Made by a program: the position numbers and the translations under genes. Positions 1 to 10,544 of a stretch of 64,000 nt of DNA are shown here, piece by piece. The DNA is from Actinernus sp. WN-2022 (Eukaryota; Cnidaria; Anthozoa; Actiniaria; Actinernidae). The notes below the pieces were generated by a model. That model was not told where the DNA came from. It made no database searches and worked only from the letters and a program-made list of their open reading frames with translations. Where the stretch lies: contig JAOWCC010000577.1 of assembly GCA_030867875.1 (NCBI GenBank), positions 90,005,740 through 90,069,739 of the forward strand, in the 5' to 3' direction. Positions within the stretch are counted from its first letter, which is position 1. Every line of letters begins with the position of its first letter.

Positions 1-3000
1 CACGAGTTTGTAATGACCATACGAAAGCACTTTCCAAGCTGTAATTTGTTTTATCTTACCATACTTATATTTTACTCCAATATATCAAACAGGCCATAGG
101 TTTTAATTACGTTTTGTCATCAAACACGTCGAACTCTCCAAATTGTGTTTTGCACTGATCACTGAAGGTGAAAAGAAGTATAAAATTATGCTTTAATACT
201 AATCAAACTGATAAAAATAAATTATTACTTTATCTAAAGTGACTCTAAAGATTGGAACTGTTTTTTTAGTCCACAAAAAGTTTATAAGTTCAAATATCAG
301 GTATACCTGCTTTTTTTCAGTTTTCTTCTCCGGAGCTTCTAGATATCTCCTTGTTCGTTCAAAACGAATATTTACGCTTTTTTTCAAATGTATATGCAAG
401 TTGAAATCGGTCCTCGAAGCCCTGATATATATGGAGGCTTGTATTAAATCTTTTCGTTTTTTCTTTTGACATTAAAAATAATTTCACACAGATATGTGTT
501 TAGTTTAATTTCTTAAGGTTTTTTGGGGTTTTATGCCTCCTTTTTGAATTGTTTCTAATGACCGTTCCAGACAGTCAAAATCTCCAACTTTCGTAGTCCA
601 TGAAAGTGGCGCTCTCAACAACAAGTTTGAAATCCTGGTACGTTTTGACTGTTTTGAATGATGTCCGATGTCTCGGTTAGTGGAGAACAAGATAATTACT
701 ACAACTAGAATTTTAAAAATGAATTAAACTAAATTCCAAAACCACTAAAATCGATCGCTCTGATTGGCTGGCGACCCAATTCCAAAGTTTTTGAAATCAA
801 AGTTTTTGACGTGATTCTTACGGAAACATACCTTAGAGTTGAATACGTTGTATTGAGAGCCCTTCAAGAAAGGAAGAACTGCAGAAAATTGCCAGTAATG
901 TGAGTGAAACAAAGATGGCACGCTCAAGACTGAAAAATGTATCGCTACTTGTGCGAGTTCGCGACTGAATTAACGCAAGCAAATGTAAATTGAATTGATA
1001 AGAGAAAATAAATACATTGGTCGGTCGGTAAAGAGAAAAACTTTGCCCTCGGTATATCATTTAATTTATGTGGTTTAAATATAGCTTTTCTATGATGTAT
1101 TGAGCGGTTTGAAGTGATTTACTCCACATAAATGATTATCCCTACATGGAAAAGATTAGGCAACACATAAAATGGTGCCGACTTCTATGAACTATTTCGA
1201 ACAAATATTTTGATGATTCTCTTCAACAAAGGTTGGCTTGATATACATTTGTATAATGTCATTCTATAATAGGGAATCATGTTAGTACTTACGCAGAATA
1301 GCAAACCGCTAGTCATTTTCCGGTATCACAATTTCGTCAAGAATCGTGAAGTGATGTACTGAGTGCTTGTGGTGGCTTTCGATAGCATACATGCAGCATT
1401 GTTCTTGAGAGCATATCATTTGAATTCCGCATAATTATGTAATCAATCAGCTCTCATGAAAGAGTAAATTGTAAGGCCATATTGGACGATATTAAGTGAC
1501 GCTGTGCCTGGTAGCTGCTTTTGTTGCGTGGTACATTGTTTCGTTGACGTCTTTATATATCAAGTCGCCAGTTATTGATTTTACCATTTTTAAATTCGTT
1601 GTCGCTGATTTCAAGAAGAGAAAGCTGAGATCAGTCTTGGCATTAAAACGTTTTTTACTGATTCATTCAATCCAGCAATTCATTTCTATACCTTGAGTAT
1701 ACATTTACTTTTTTCAACTTTATCCATGCACTTTCTAAACATCTTATTGTTTTCTATTATAACCATTAGTATCAATGGTGCAATTTCCTTTTATCGTTAA
1801 TCCAAATACATGTTTTTCAGCTGTTATTTTGCACTCGACGCTTTATAAACCTTTTCCTCGCCCACAATTCCCTATATCGCTCTAACAAAGGGCTATAGCG
1901 CTCGAAAAGCCAGCTGCAACTCGCTTCCTGCGACGGTTAGTTTACCTTATAAATCGAATCTTGGTTACTAATACCAGTGGTTATACATTTTATAACCAGA
2001 TGCCATAGGACGTTTCATTGGTGAAAATGACTCCTGCTGTGTATTTCGACATGTAATGAAAAGTTATTTCCCATGCGAGACACTTGAATGCCAAGTTCAT
2101 ACAAGTTCTCGTTCGTATAACTATGTTACTCTTTGTTTAGTTATCACGGAAAAAGAATAATTAAAAACATGTAACAGTAACCGAAAAAATACCTCAAAAA
2201 CCCTGATTTCTTTACACCCGTGCTCCGGTATTTCAACAGCTATAAGCAATTTACACTTGTCTAAAGAAGTGTTGAGGCAAAACTTATTCATACCATGCAG
2301 GTGTCAGTCTAAACACTTCTAACAGAGTGAGTGTATTTTTACACTCAAAGTGTAAATTTATACCTGCTCAGTGTCCCCACAGCTGCAAGCGATTAACTCG
2401 AAAAAGGTGTCGAGACTTCTAGTCGTGTTAATTTACACCCCACAGCTGCCGAGAAATTTACACCATTTTTAGTATTGGCTCAGCACTCTATAATTTGTTT
2501 GAATATCATGATTATAAGGTATTGGAGTCTTTTTTTTGTGTGTGTGTTAGTGTAATATATAGCTGTTTGAATCTTTATTTTGAGTATTTAATATGTTATA
2601 CATTTTTAAGTATTTATTATACGATATATTTTAGTATATACCAACTCGGTAACCTTGATAGATCGAGCAATCTAATTCAGGGGTCGCAATCATGGCATGG
2701 GGTAACCCATTCGAAAAATGGTGTCACCAAGCTTTGGTTGTTAGGAAATGCTGGCACTAAAATAAGCACTGCCACTTCAGAGAGCATGCAAAAATGAGTA
2801 CATTGGTAAAATTTAAGGAGCATAGCACCAAGTGTTGCGAAGTTACCGAGGTTCCAAATAAGAGAGTTTTGTATGAGATTCAGGACGTCAGGACTGACTA
2901 GCCTCATTTTCGTGTTTCTTGAGAGTTTCAAACGCTGATTGCTTTGTAAGGATATATTCTTCCATTATCAAAGTGCTACATGTTGCTAACACGAAATCGC

Positions 3001-3084
3001 TCTTTCACATAGGCTAGTTTATTCTTCAGAAAATATTGAATATCAAAATTATGCAAATTAGCGGCAGCCATTTTTCGAATGGGT
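1..3084. other. AT-rich non-coding DNA, nothing recognised
   Basis: No open reading frame here resembles a protein I know, and reading frames are short. A CTCTGATTGGCT word at about 758-769 recurs at many places in the window and seems to mark ends of dispersed repeats. The stretch 2260-2470 has several short self-complementary words around GTGTAAATTTA but no clear element boundary. Confidence 0.5.
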
Positions 3085-3171
3085 CTGACAATGTCTGAGG
3101 CTGAGAGATGTTACGTAAAACGAACAACGGTAATGTTTAAAGGGCCATCTCTCAGCTAAGGACATTGTCAG
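3085..3171. repeat. Short inverted repeat (hairpin)
   Basis: The left arm begins CTGACAATGTC and continues to GCTGAGAGATG. The right arm is its near-perfect inverse, CATCTCTCAGCT followed by GACATTGTCAG. The arms are about 25 bp with a loop near 38 bp. It is probably a small fold-back MITE or its remnant; no target duplication was identified. Confidence 0.55.
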
Positions 3172-3539
3172 CCGTTATAACCAATCAAAGATCTGAAGAA
3201 CTCGAAAACGTGGCAGTTTTGCGGGCGTTTTGGCCTCAAAACTTCGGTTAGGATTTATATATCAATCAATGAACTATGAAGTTTTCAAAATCCAAAAACG
3301 CAGAGATCAAGTACTGATGAGTGAAGGAAAACGGGTTTTATTCGTTTTTCGGCTTTTTAAAGTACAATTGCATCCATGAAATAACGATTGGCACGAGAAG
3401 GAAACGTCAGTTGGGGAACACGAAGCCGAAGGATTCCCGTGAATTAATCCTACTACTTTGGCCTTGATATGTAGATTCTTGGAATTGCCATTGTGTGGAA
3501 CTGCATTAGGACTAAACGTATGGACATGTGGTCGTTGAA

Positions 3540-4502
3540 CACGCCGGGCACAAATGAACGTAAAAAGGCCGGGATTTCTATATTTTAAAAAGTGTTCGGC
3601 GTAGATAAATGAATTTTGGTAGGTGTATAAATGAGTGCCAACAAAACATAATCTGATAAGTTAAGCTAATGTAGCCATCATTATGACGTCACAACGACGT
3701 CATTTGTCCATTTCTAATAGGTTTCCTATAAATTTTTATTACCTCTAAAAACGTTTTATTATATCTTTTTAAAATCTCTTGTTCATGAGAATGAAGGAAT
3801 CGAAAACCCGTTCTCGATTAGTAGAGGTAAACAAATATCGCTTGTTTTAACTTTTAGAGTTCGAAATATTGGTACATCATATTTTGCACAATAATAAAAC
3901 TCTTTATTGATAACAACGTGTTCTTTTTAGAATTTTGATTTTTTGAGTATAACAGCTTAGAATTGAAGCCTTATTATTGGTATACGTCATTATGACGTCA
4001 TAAATACATTTAGATGTCCTCAGAAAATAGCCAGTTCAGATTTTTTTGAATTTTATCGACGGAACACCTTTGTCTAACACTCAGAAGTCATAGTATTTCC
4101 TTTAGTGCTATTTTTATAGTAGGCAGTCTGATTTATGCATGAAGCCTGACGTCACTGATAATGACGTCATAGAAACAGTGAATCATCCATAACTCTGGAT
4201 ATATTTATCGTAGAGACTTAATTTTTTTGCTAAATGAATATATTTCATGAAGCCATTTTGATCACATAATCTGTTTCCAACGTGTTTTAAAGGTTATATT
4301 TCACCAAAAAAGGAGACATCTCTTATGACGTCACAACAACGGCAGAATACATAAACAATTGTTCCAAAAAATGAAGTTTCACTTCGTTACCAATCTGCCA
4401 AAATTTCTTCAAATTTAGAGTAGTCGTAAAGAAATGGTGTTAATTTTATTTTTTTGTGTGCACTCAACCTCGGCCTTTTTACGATCTTTTGTGCCCGGCG
4501 TG
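3540..4502. mobile_element. 963-bp non-autonomous TIR element, CAC termini, 3-bp TSD
   Basis: Both ends carry an inverted repeat beginning CACGCCGGGCACAAA and running through a GTAAAAAGGCCG block. The element is flanked by a GAA trinucleotide on each side (3537-3539 and 4503-4505). The interior has no transposase ORF but many ATGACGTCA or GACGTC words. CAC termini with a 3-bp duplication fit the CACTA/Mirage/Chapaev group, but the superfamily call is inference. A related terminus lies alone at 44076, and an element of similar design sits in the gypsy pol gene at 58265. Confidence 0.75.
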
Positions 4503-6160
4503 GAACTGAAAGAGTAGAATCTCCGTTTAACACAGCGACGAAGGCAAATTACACACGGTTGTTGTTGAATTTCTAGATTCGGTACGAATATAATCGAGGC
4601 GGAAGCTGTAACGTTGGTTTTCTCCTTTTCTTCAAGCTGAACATTCATTTGGACATAAAATTTACAAGATTAGAATTAAGTAGGGAATAGTGAAAGTATA
4701 CCTTATCAAATATTTACTTAATATTGAGTTGTGGGAATTTTCGTCCATTTTGTATAAACGTAAAACGAATCATGGCGTGTAAAATTGTTTGTTTTCAATG
4801 ACATCATATTTTGTAGACATTTTGGAATTTTTGGGAGTGCACTTTGCACCAGTTATTTATATTTTCTCATCATGAGATTGTACTGAAAAAAGGAATGAAG
4901 TTCTGCAACTTTTTTTCCAACCGAGATACCACTGCTTGAAGCTTAAGCTATGGGATATCACTTCGAAACTGGGCAATATTACCATATGATCCAAGAGAGT
5001 ACGCGAAAATGTATCGGTGGAGTATAATGCACATTTATTCACCGAAGTGGAGGTGAATAGCAAAGGATGTTCACCTCCTGAGTAGCCAATCAGAGCTCGC
5101 AAAAAGCACTTTTCACTTGTGTCGTATATACATGTACTTTTAAAAAAAAATTAAACTTATTTTTTCTCGACATTTTCTCCAAGAGCAAAGCTCATCGAGG
5201 GAGATTATGTCTGTATTGTTTACATAAATAGTGGAGAGTGCATTTAGTAATATTAATATTTAACTAAATTAACAGTGACTATAATGACAAACACAAACAA
5301 ATATATTACAAAGTGTATTAACAAAGTGCGTAAACAAAAGACAAAAATACTAAATCGTAAGTCAATGGTCTGCTACTATTTTCATCAGTTAATTGTCTGA
5401 TCAGTTGTTAAATCGTTTGGTTTTCAATATGAATGTACTCCAATTCAGAATCCGAAACATGGGATAATGTCGGCCATTTTGATTCAGTTGTCTAGCAGGG
5501 CCTAAACTCGTGAAACCGGAAACATGATCTCAAACTCTTTCTATAGTAATGGAAGTAATTGAAGCATATTAAACACATGCATGCAGGCTTTACAGCTTGT
5601 ATTTGCCATTACACATTACTATTTGTTCACTTATATAAAAAACCTTTAAAACCAAAGTATATGATTCATGGAAACGGGAAAACTGAGTACACGTATCCGA
5701 GATATGTCAGCAAATGAAGTACTTATCTGTAAGGAAGCAGCCACTTAAAATCCCGACGCCAGATGTTATTCTGCCACTAAGAAATCTGAATCACTCTGCA
5801 CCGTCTCTTATACCAAGTGCTATTCCATCCCAATACCACACTAAATGCATGCTAATCTAGAACAACTTTCCATTGAAGAAAACTTGAATTTGGAGACACA
5901 ATCCTGGCATGACTTCGGATACTGAGCTCGTTTACCTAATTTGCTCCATCTTTCACTAGTTCTACTTTCGGTTGTTCGGCACAAACCATTTGGTTATGTA
6001 CTAACCATTTCAACTTTTGATTGATCGATATTTGGCTTTCAACTATGGAGAAAAACTGTCTTTGTATAGTTTTACAGAGCTTTCACAACATTACTGTATA
6101 CTGAAGAGCCGAGTGATGCATTATTTGATAACGCAGCGACACTACACCCCGATCAAGAAC
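4503..6160. other. Non-coding DNA with one dispersed-repeat terminal module
   Basis: No gene is recognised. Around 5015-5140 there is a module with GGAGGTGAATA palindromic words, the inverse of the CTGATTGGCT word, and a CACTTGTGT plus GTATATAC end. The same combination recurs near 7670, 22200, 23250 and 31300, which suggests termini of one dispersed family. Confidence 0.4.
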
Positions 6161-6880
6161 ATCATTCATTGGACCAATCGACGCGATCACCATTAACGAT
6201 ACAATTATTAATCAGGTCAATCATACAAGGTGTTTAGGAGTGGTATTTGACACTAAACTAAGCTGGAGTACCCACGTAACGGCTGTGACGAAATGTTTCG
6301 TAAAGTAGTTTAATCTTCTTAAACATCACTTACTTTTATCCGGGAACGTATCCTTGCACTGTTTTAGGAGATTGAGCAATTGCAAATGCATGCACGGGCA
6401 AAAACATCATCATTAAATATAATTGGAGAACGCCAAGCAATGAGGTTTTGAAAAGGGCTAATTGATCGAAACCCAATCATGCAATCACATACAAGTGTTT
6501 AGGGCTGTACAGTAAACTAATCATAAGCTGGACTATAAGCATAAACGAAAAGTTTCGTAAATAAGTTAAATATTCTTAAATCACTAACTTTCCTCTCTGA
6601 ATATACATCGAACAATTTTACTTTCCTCTGAGTCACTTACGGAACTACTACTATGTGGAAGCTGCTGCCAGAAAAGTGGGTTTCAATTAGCACTTTTCAA
6701 AACCTCGTTACTTGGTGTTCTCCAATTATATTTAAATATTATTTTGCATTTGCTCAATCTGCTTAAGACCCTGTGTCCGATCCCGTGGTGCTGTGCGCGC
6801 GCACATGATTTTCACAGGCTACGAAAATCAGAAAGATCAGTGTTGTTATTGTGTGACTCTCGAATCGTTCGAAATCCATC
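6160..6880 (+). pseudogene. LINE reverse-transcriptase relic (thumb/connection region)
   Basis: Around 6185-6350 the plus strand reads a segment with the pattern RCLGVVFDTKLSW followed by a Thr-His-Val. This is the conserved LGV-x-x-D-x-x-L-x-W block that follows the palm domain in CR1/L2/RTE-type LINEs. A second degraded version of the same block lies at about 6470-6590, so the relic may be two overlapping copies. Stops and frameshifts are frequent. Short inverted segments around GGAGAACGCCAAG (6424) and its inverse near 6715 suggest rearrangement. Confidence 0.55.
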
Positions 6881-6907
6881 TCTAGTTTGAGCCATCGTGT
6901 AATTATT

Positions 6908-6925
6908 TATATATATATATATATA
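6908..6925. repeat. (TA)n microsatellite
   Basis: A run of about nine TA dinucleotides lies immediately before the GC-rich repeat block. Confidence 0.8.
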
Positions 6926-6939
6926 AACAATGGAAGAAA

Positions 6940-7285
6940 AGTTGTCCCGGGTGCCCGAGACAACTTTGTCTTGAGCGAGTCTGGGCACGTAATATTGGAT
7001 TACGCATGCTCTGTGTGTCCCGAGTTGGCCCGGTTAGGCGAGCCAAAGTGTTTATATGAGAAAAAGTTGGCTCGCCCCCCAGGGTCACCCTACCTTGTGA
7101 ACCGAGTGCCTCGGGGAGGAGGGTCACCCGCCCCCCCGAGACAAGTTTGCGGTTTCTCATGTAGACGGTTGACTTCGTTTTATAAAGAAATGTATGAAAC
7201 GTTGGCTCGCCCAGGGTAGCTCGGGGGGGAGGGTGACCCTCCCCCCCGAGCCAACTTTCCTTCATATAAACAGGGCCTAACAGAT
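6940..7285. repeat. GC-rich self-complementary repeat block
   Basis: This block stands out from the AT-rich surroundings. It repeats, in both orientations, short units such as GTTGGCTCGCCC, GGGTGACCCTCCC and CCCGAGCCAAC, and ends CATATAAACAGGGCCTAA. A second copy of the end module is at 11838-11896. Reading frames through it exist on both strands but reflect repeat composition. The nature of the element is unknown. Confidence 0.6.
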
Positions 7286-7289
7286 TTAT

Positions 7290-8440
7290 CAATTATTTAA
7301 TTATGAGTATAGTAATTAATTATTTTAGAAAATTTCGTATTAATTCATCACTATTAATTTTACTAGACTAGTTTTTTTATGCTATAGGCTTATAGAGATT
7401 TTAAGTAGTATTTATTATATTTATAATTAGACACAACTACATCAGTGTTACTTCATTATGTATATATAAAGGAATGATATTATTATTATTATTAAGCACT
7501 TTGAGTTAAATCGCATCGGTGCGTTGTCCCGTCAATGCACTAGGGGCCTCCATGGGTCGAGTTTGATCTTGTACGTGAACTTTAATTTGTCACGCGTTAG
7601 TCGTTAAACGAGAAATCGCAAACAAAATGTTTTGACAGTTTTTTTTCCGAGGGCTATTTTGAGATTGGTATATACTAAAACAATTACCATCTTCTATATC
7701 TCGGTGAGTAGTGGCTATTAGAATATTTACCTCGCCACTATTCACCTCGATTAAACAGAATATTTGTTAAATTGTTCATGTATTATTATATTCATTATTT
7801 ACTACTTTATCATCTATTGCGTAATGTATAATATATAATAATGCTTGAGTGTTCTTCCTTGATCAGGTACGTGAATAAGTCAGTCTTTGTAGATAGACAT
7901 TAATAAGGGATACATCGTTCAATATTAATGATTGACGAAGAACAGTTACTATAATTACATGCACTGATTCGACTAAATTATTCATTAATTTTGGCTTAAA
8001 TATGAAGGAGTTTCCAAATTTAAAGTAAGAATTTAGCGCACGGTGCAAAAAAATGTATTCTTAATGTAAATACTCTATTTTCCAATATTTTACTGAGGAT
8101 TCACGGGAAATCCTTGAGGTTCAGTGACGGTATATCAGTATGTTGATTAAACGAGAACTATAATCCATAGCGACTTCGTAATAAAATATGATACCGCTAA
8201 TTTATGCTAAGACGGTAGTAAGCGAAGATATTAACTCAGTTAAAACACACACGTGGCCAAGCATGTGAGAGGAAGCCAATCTGACTCCTCTTCCAAAAGT
8301 TGACATTCCTGTCCTTGACCGGAGTCTGATTTTCGTAGCATTAATATCACACCGGTATGGGGAGGGAGGTAATTGCATGGACGCTATATTGAATATGTAA
8401 AACAAAGTTTTAACACACCTAGACAACTCTAACTGTACTG
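7290..8440. other. Non-coding DNA with one repeat terminus
   Basis: No gene is recognised. A repeat end with GTATATACTAAAACAATTA and CTCGGTGA/TCACCTCG words is at about 7667-7750 and belongs to the dispersed family also seen near 5100, 22200, 23250 and 31430. Confidence 0.4.
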
Positions 8441-8607
8441 CTGTGCGGATTTTGCTATGGATTTTTCAAAGGCATTTGTACGGTGGCTTGTTAGGGCCAT
8501 AAAAAAACGATTATATGTTTTGGAAATCCCAAGTTATAAAAAAAAATGTTCCCTAAAAATGTTTTCTTTTTTGGAAAAACTAAGAAACAGTATTTGGATT
8601 TTTTTTA

Positions 8608-8722
8608 TTAATCCCGAGTTCTTAATCCTGAGTTCCTAATCTCGAGTTCTTAATAATCCCGAGTTTCTAATCCCAAGTTCCTAATCCGGAGTTTTTAACT
8701 GATCCCGAGTTCCTCAGCAAAG
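8608..8722. repeat. 14-bp tandem array, left arm
   Basis: About seven degenerate units of the form AATCCCGAGTTCTT. This is the reverse complement of the right-arm unit, so the two arrays are part of the extended inverted repeat. Confidence 0.8.
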
Positions 8723-9238
8723 TTGGCGTGACAGACACTTACTTTATATGTGCTTCGTACGCTTCAAGCTGTGTTTATCGGTTTTGCCAAGCTATATTCC
8801 AAGTATCGAAGGCGTCGAGAATACTGATGGATATATATGGGACTGCGAAGTTGTGGACGAAGTGATGTGAATAGTATTATTTATTCCATCCTCAATATAT
8901 TTTCGGGATTTCATCCTATAATATAAATTTTTTCCAAAAACGTTGATTCACAGATGACAGTAGTTATTATCCCAGTTTGCTGATCTAAAAAACATCACGT
9001 GTGAATACCGTGTATAGATCAAAACGCAACGAAGAATATGGACAAACTTGCAACCTCAGAAGTCTTTTTGTCTCTTTCCTGAAATCTCTTTTAGCTTGTT
9101 CTGGAATAAACATACATGTATTTGAATATTTTCTTTCTAATTAGAGCTTGAAGACTCGGCGCGCTGGATTAGATTTAAGCCCATCATATCATTTAAGAAT
9201 ATAATCATGCTGAAGTGAACGTAACCGGCCTCTTTGCC

Positions 9239-9358
9239 GATAACGCCGTCATGTCCAAAAACATAAGGGATGGTCATGGGCATCCTCTACTTCACTAGCT
9301 GGCGGCGGTTTTCCCCTGTGGATCCCTTAAATGTTTGTTTGACATGGCGCCGTTATGA
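9239..9358. repeat. Internal inverted repeat
   Basis: The segment starting TAACGCCGTCATG and CATAAGGGAT is mirrored by ATCCCTTAAATG and CATGGCGCCGTTA. It lies inside the 8478-9877 element and may be a smaller nested fold-back insertion. Confidence 0.55.
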
Positions 9359-9464
9359 GGAACTGAGGAGGTAATATATTTAGTCATTAAAACAGGCAAT
9401 ATCTGCATCTGATCGATCAGCCGCCATACTCACGACACGTGGTATTAAAGAAGAATGGACAAGG

Positions 9465-9768
9465 AACTTGGCCTCGGGATTAGCAACTCGGGATTAAAAA
9501 CTAGGGATTAGCAACTCGGGATTAGCAACTCGGGATTAGCAACTCGGGATTAGCAACTCGGTATTAGCAACTCGAGATTAGCAACTCGGCATTAGTAACT
9601 CGGGGTTAGCAACTCGGGATTAAGAACTCGGGATTAGCAACTCGTCATTAGCAACTCAGGATTAGCAACTCGGGATTCGGAATTCGGCATTAGCAACTCG
9701 GGTTTAAGAACTCTGGAATAGGAACTCGGGATTAGGAACTCGGGATTAAGAACTCGGGTTTAAGAAAA
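9465..9768. repeat. 14-bp tandem array, right arm (about 20 units)
   Basis: A minisatellite of the unit AGCAACTCGGGATT, with variants ending AAG instead of AGC. It is three times longer than the inverted left-arm array. Repeated subterminal motifs of this kind are often transposase binding sites; that role is inferred here. Confidence 0.85.
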
Positions 9769-10070
9769 CAAATCCAAATACTTTTTCTGTTTTTCCCCTA
9801 AACATTTTTTTTTTGGGAAAAAATAACTCAAAAAACATATAATAGTTTTTTTAAATGGCTCTAACAAGCCACCGTACATTTGACTCTGTAAGACACAAAC
9901 TTCTATGTGAAAAACTGAAGAACTGGCCATTCAATCCGTACATTATAAATTGGTACTTGAGTTTTCTCAAGACCGAAAGCAAAGGGAAGTATCGAACGGA
10001 GTGATTAGTGAGTGGATGTGTGTAAACAAACGGACCACGCAAGGCAGTGTTCGTGAGCGGACCCTATTTA

Positions 10071-10374
10071 GGGAAGAGGTCAAAATAATGGATTTCGAAT
10101 GGGACCCAATTTTGTCAGGGGAGGTGGTTGATGGCGGGTAATAGACCCCTTTTTTCTAGGGTGAATTTCTCGCGTTGTAAAATAGGGATACCTGATTTTA
10201 ATGCAGAGACAGGTTCTTTTCTGCCTGTAGAAACTAGAAATATAGTTACTTCTTCAAGAAGATATTTGTGTTCAAAAATCTAGATTTTGCCAAAATAGGT
10301 GGTGGGTTCCGGGTACAACCCCCCTTCCATCAAAATTGGGTCCTGCCAGAGTACCATTGTTTTGACCTCTTCCC
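10071..10374. mobile_element. 304-bp Harbinger-like MITE
   Basis: Terminal inverted repeats start GGGAAGAGGTCAAAA and continue to a CCCAATTTTG block. TTA flanks both ends (10068-10070 and 10375-10377), the target preferred by PIF/Harbinger elements. Excision in silico reconnects a LINE reading frame of the GPYLFDIFLND type, which confirms both boundaries. There is no coding capacity. Confidence 0.85.
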
Positions 10375-10544
10375 TTATTTGACATTTTTCTTAATGATTT
10401 TGAGTTTGAAGACAATGCATTCATTAAATACGACGACGATTCTATGCTACTTATTCCCGAGTCAATGTTCTTTTCACACAACCTCTGACTCCTGTATAGA
10501 CTCTTCATGGTATGCAGTACGCATGCAGTACAACAAAATGTAAA

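Larger units (their letters stand above)
8478..9877. mobile_element. 1400-bp non-autonomous TIR element with inverted minisatellite arrays
   Basis: Termini are GTACGGTGGCTTGTTAG and its inverse, extending through roughly 130 bp of imperfect terminal inverted repeat. ATTT flanks it on both sides (8474-8477 and 9878-9881), and removing the element rejoins the LINE reading frame at KAF-DSV. Each arm holds an array of a 14-bp unit in opposite orientation. No transposase is encoded. The superfamily cannot be named from a 4-bp duplication alone. Confidence 0.85.
8445..10520 (+). pseudogene. LINE reverse-transcriptase relic split by two DNA transposons
   Basis: Three plus-strand pieces form consecutive parts of a CR1/Rex-like reverse transcriptase. 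The first (to 8477) ends in the palm motif MDFSKAF. The second (9882-10067) continues with DSVRHKLL, then NGVISEWM, then TTQGSV after a one-base frameshift. The third (10378-10520) carries FLNDF and a degenerate active-site region reading YDDDS. The breaks coincide exactly with two insertions and their target duplications. The 5' part of the LINE is absent and the frame is broken, so this is a dead fragment. Confidence 0.8.

Noticed and set aside
3312..3335. CTGATGAGTGAAGGAAAAC, hammerhead-like
   Set aside because: No stem II can form and flanking arms do not pair.
6887..7292. Overlapping reading frames of 110 and 129 codons on both strands
   Set aside because: They arise from the GC-rich repeat and lack any protein motif.
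8608..9768. Spaced repeats of a CRISPR array
   Set aside because: The units are contiguous 14-bp minisatellites without unique spacers, in a eukaryotic genome.
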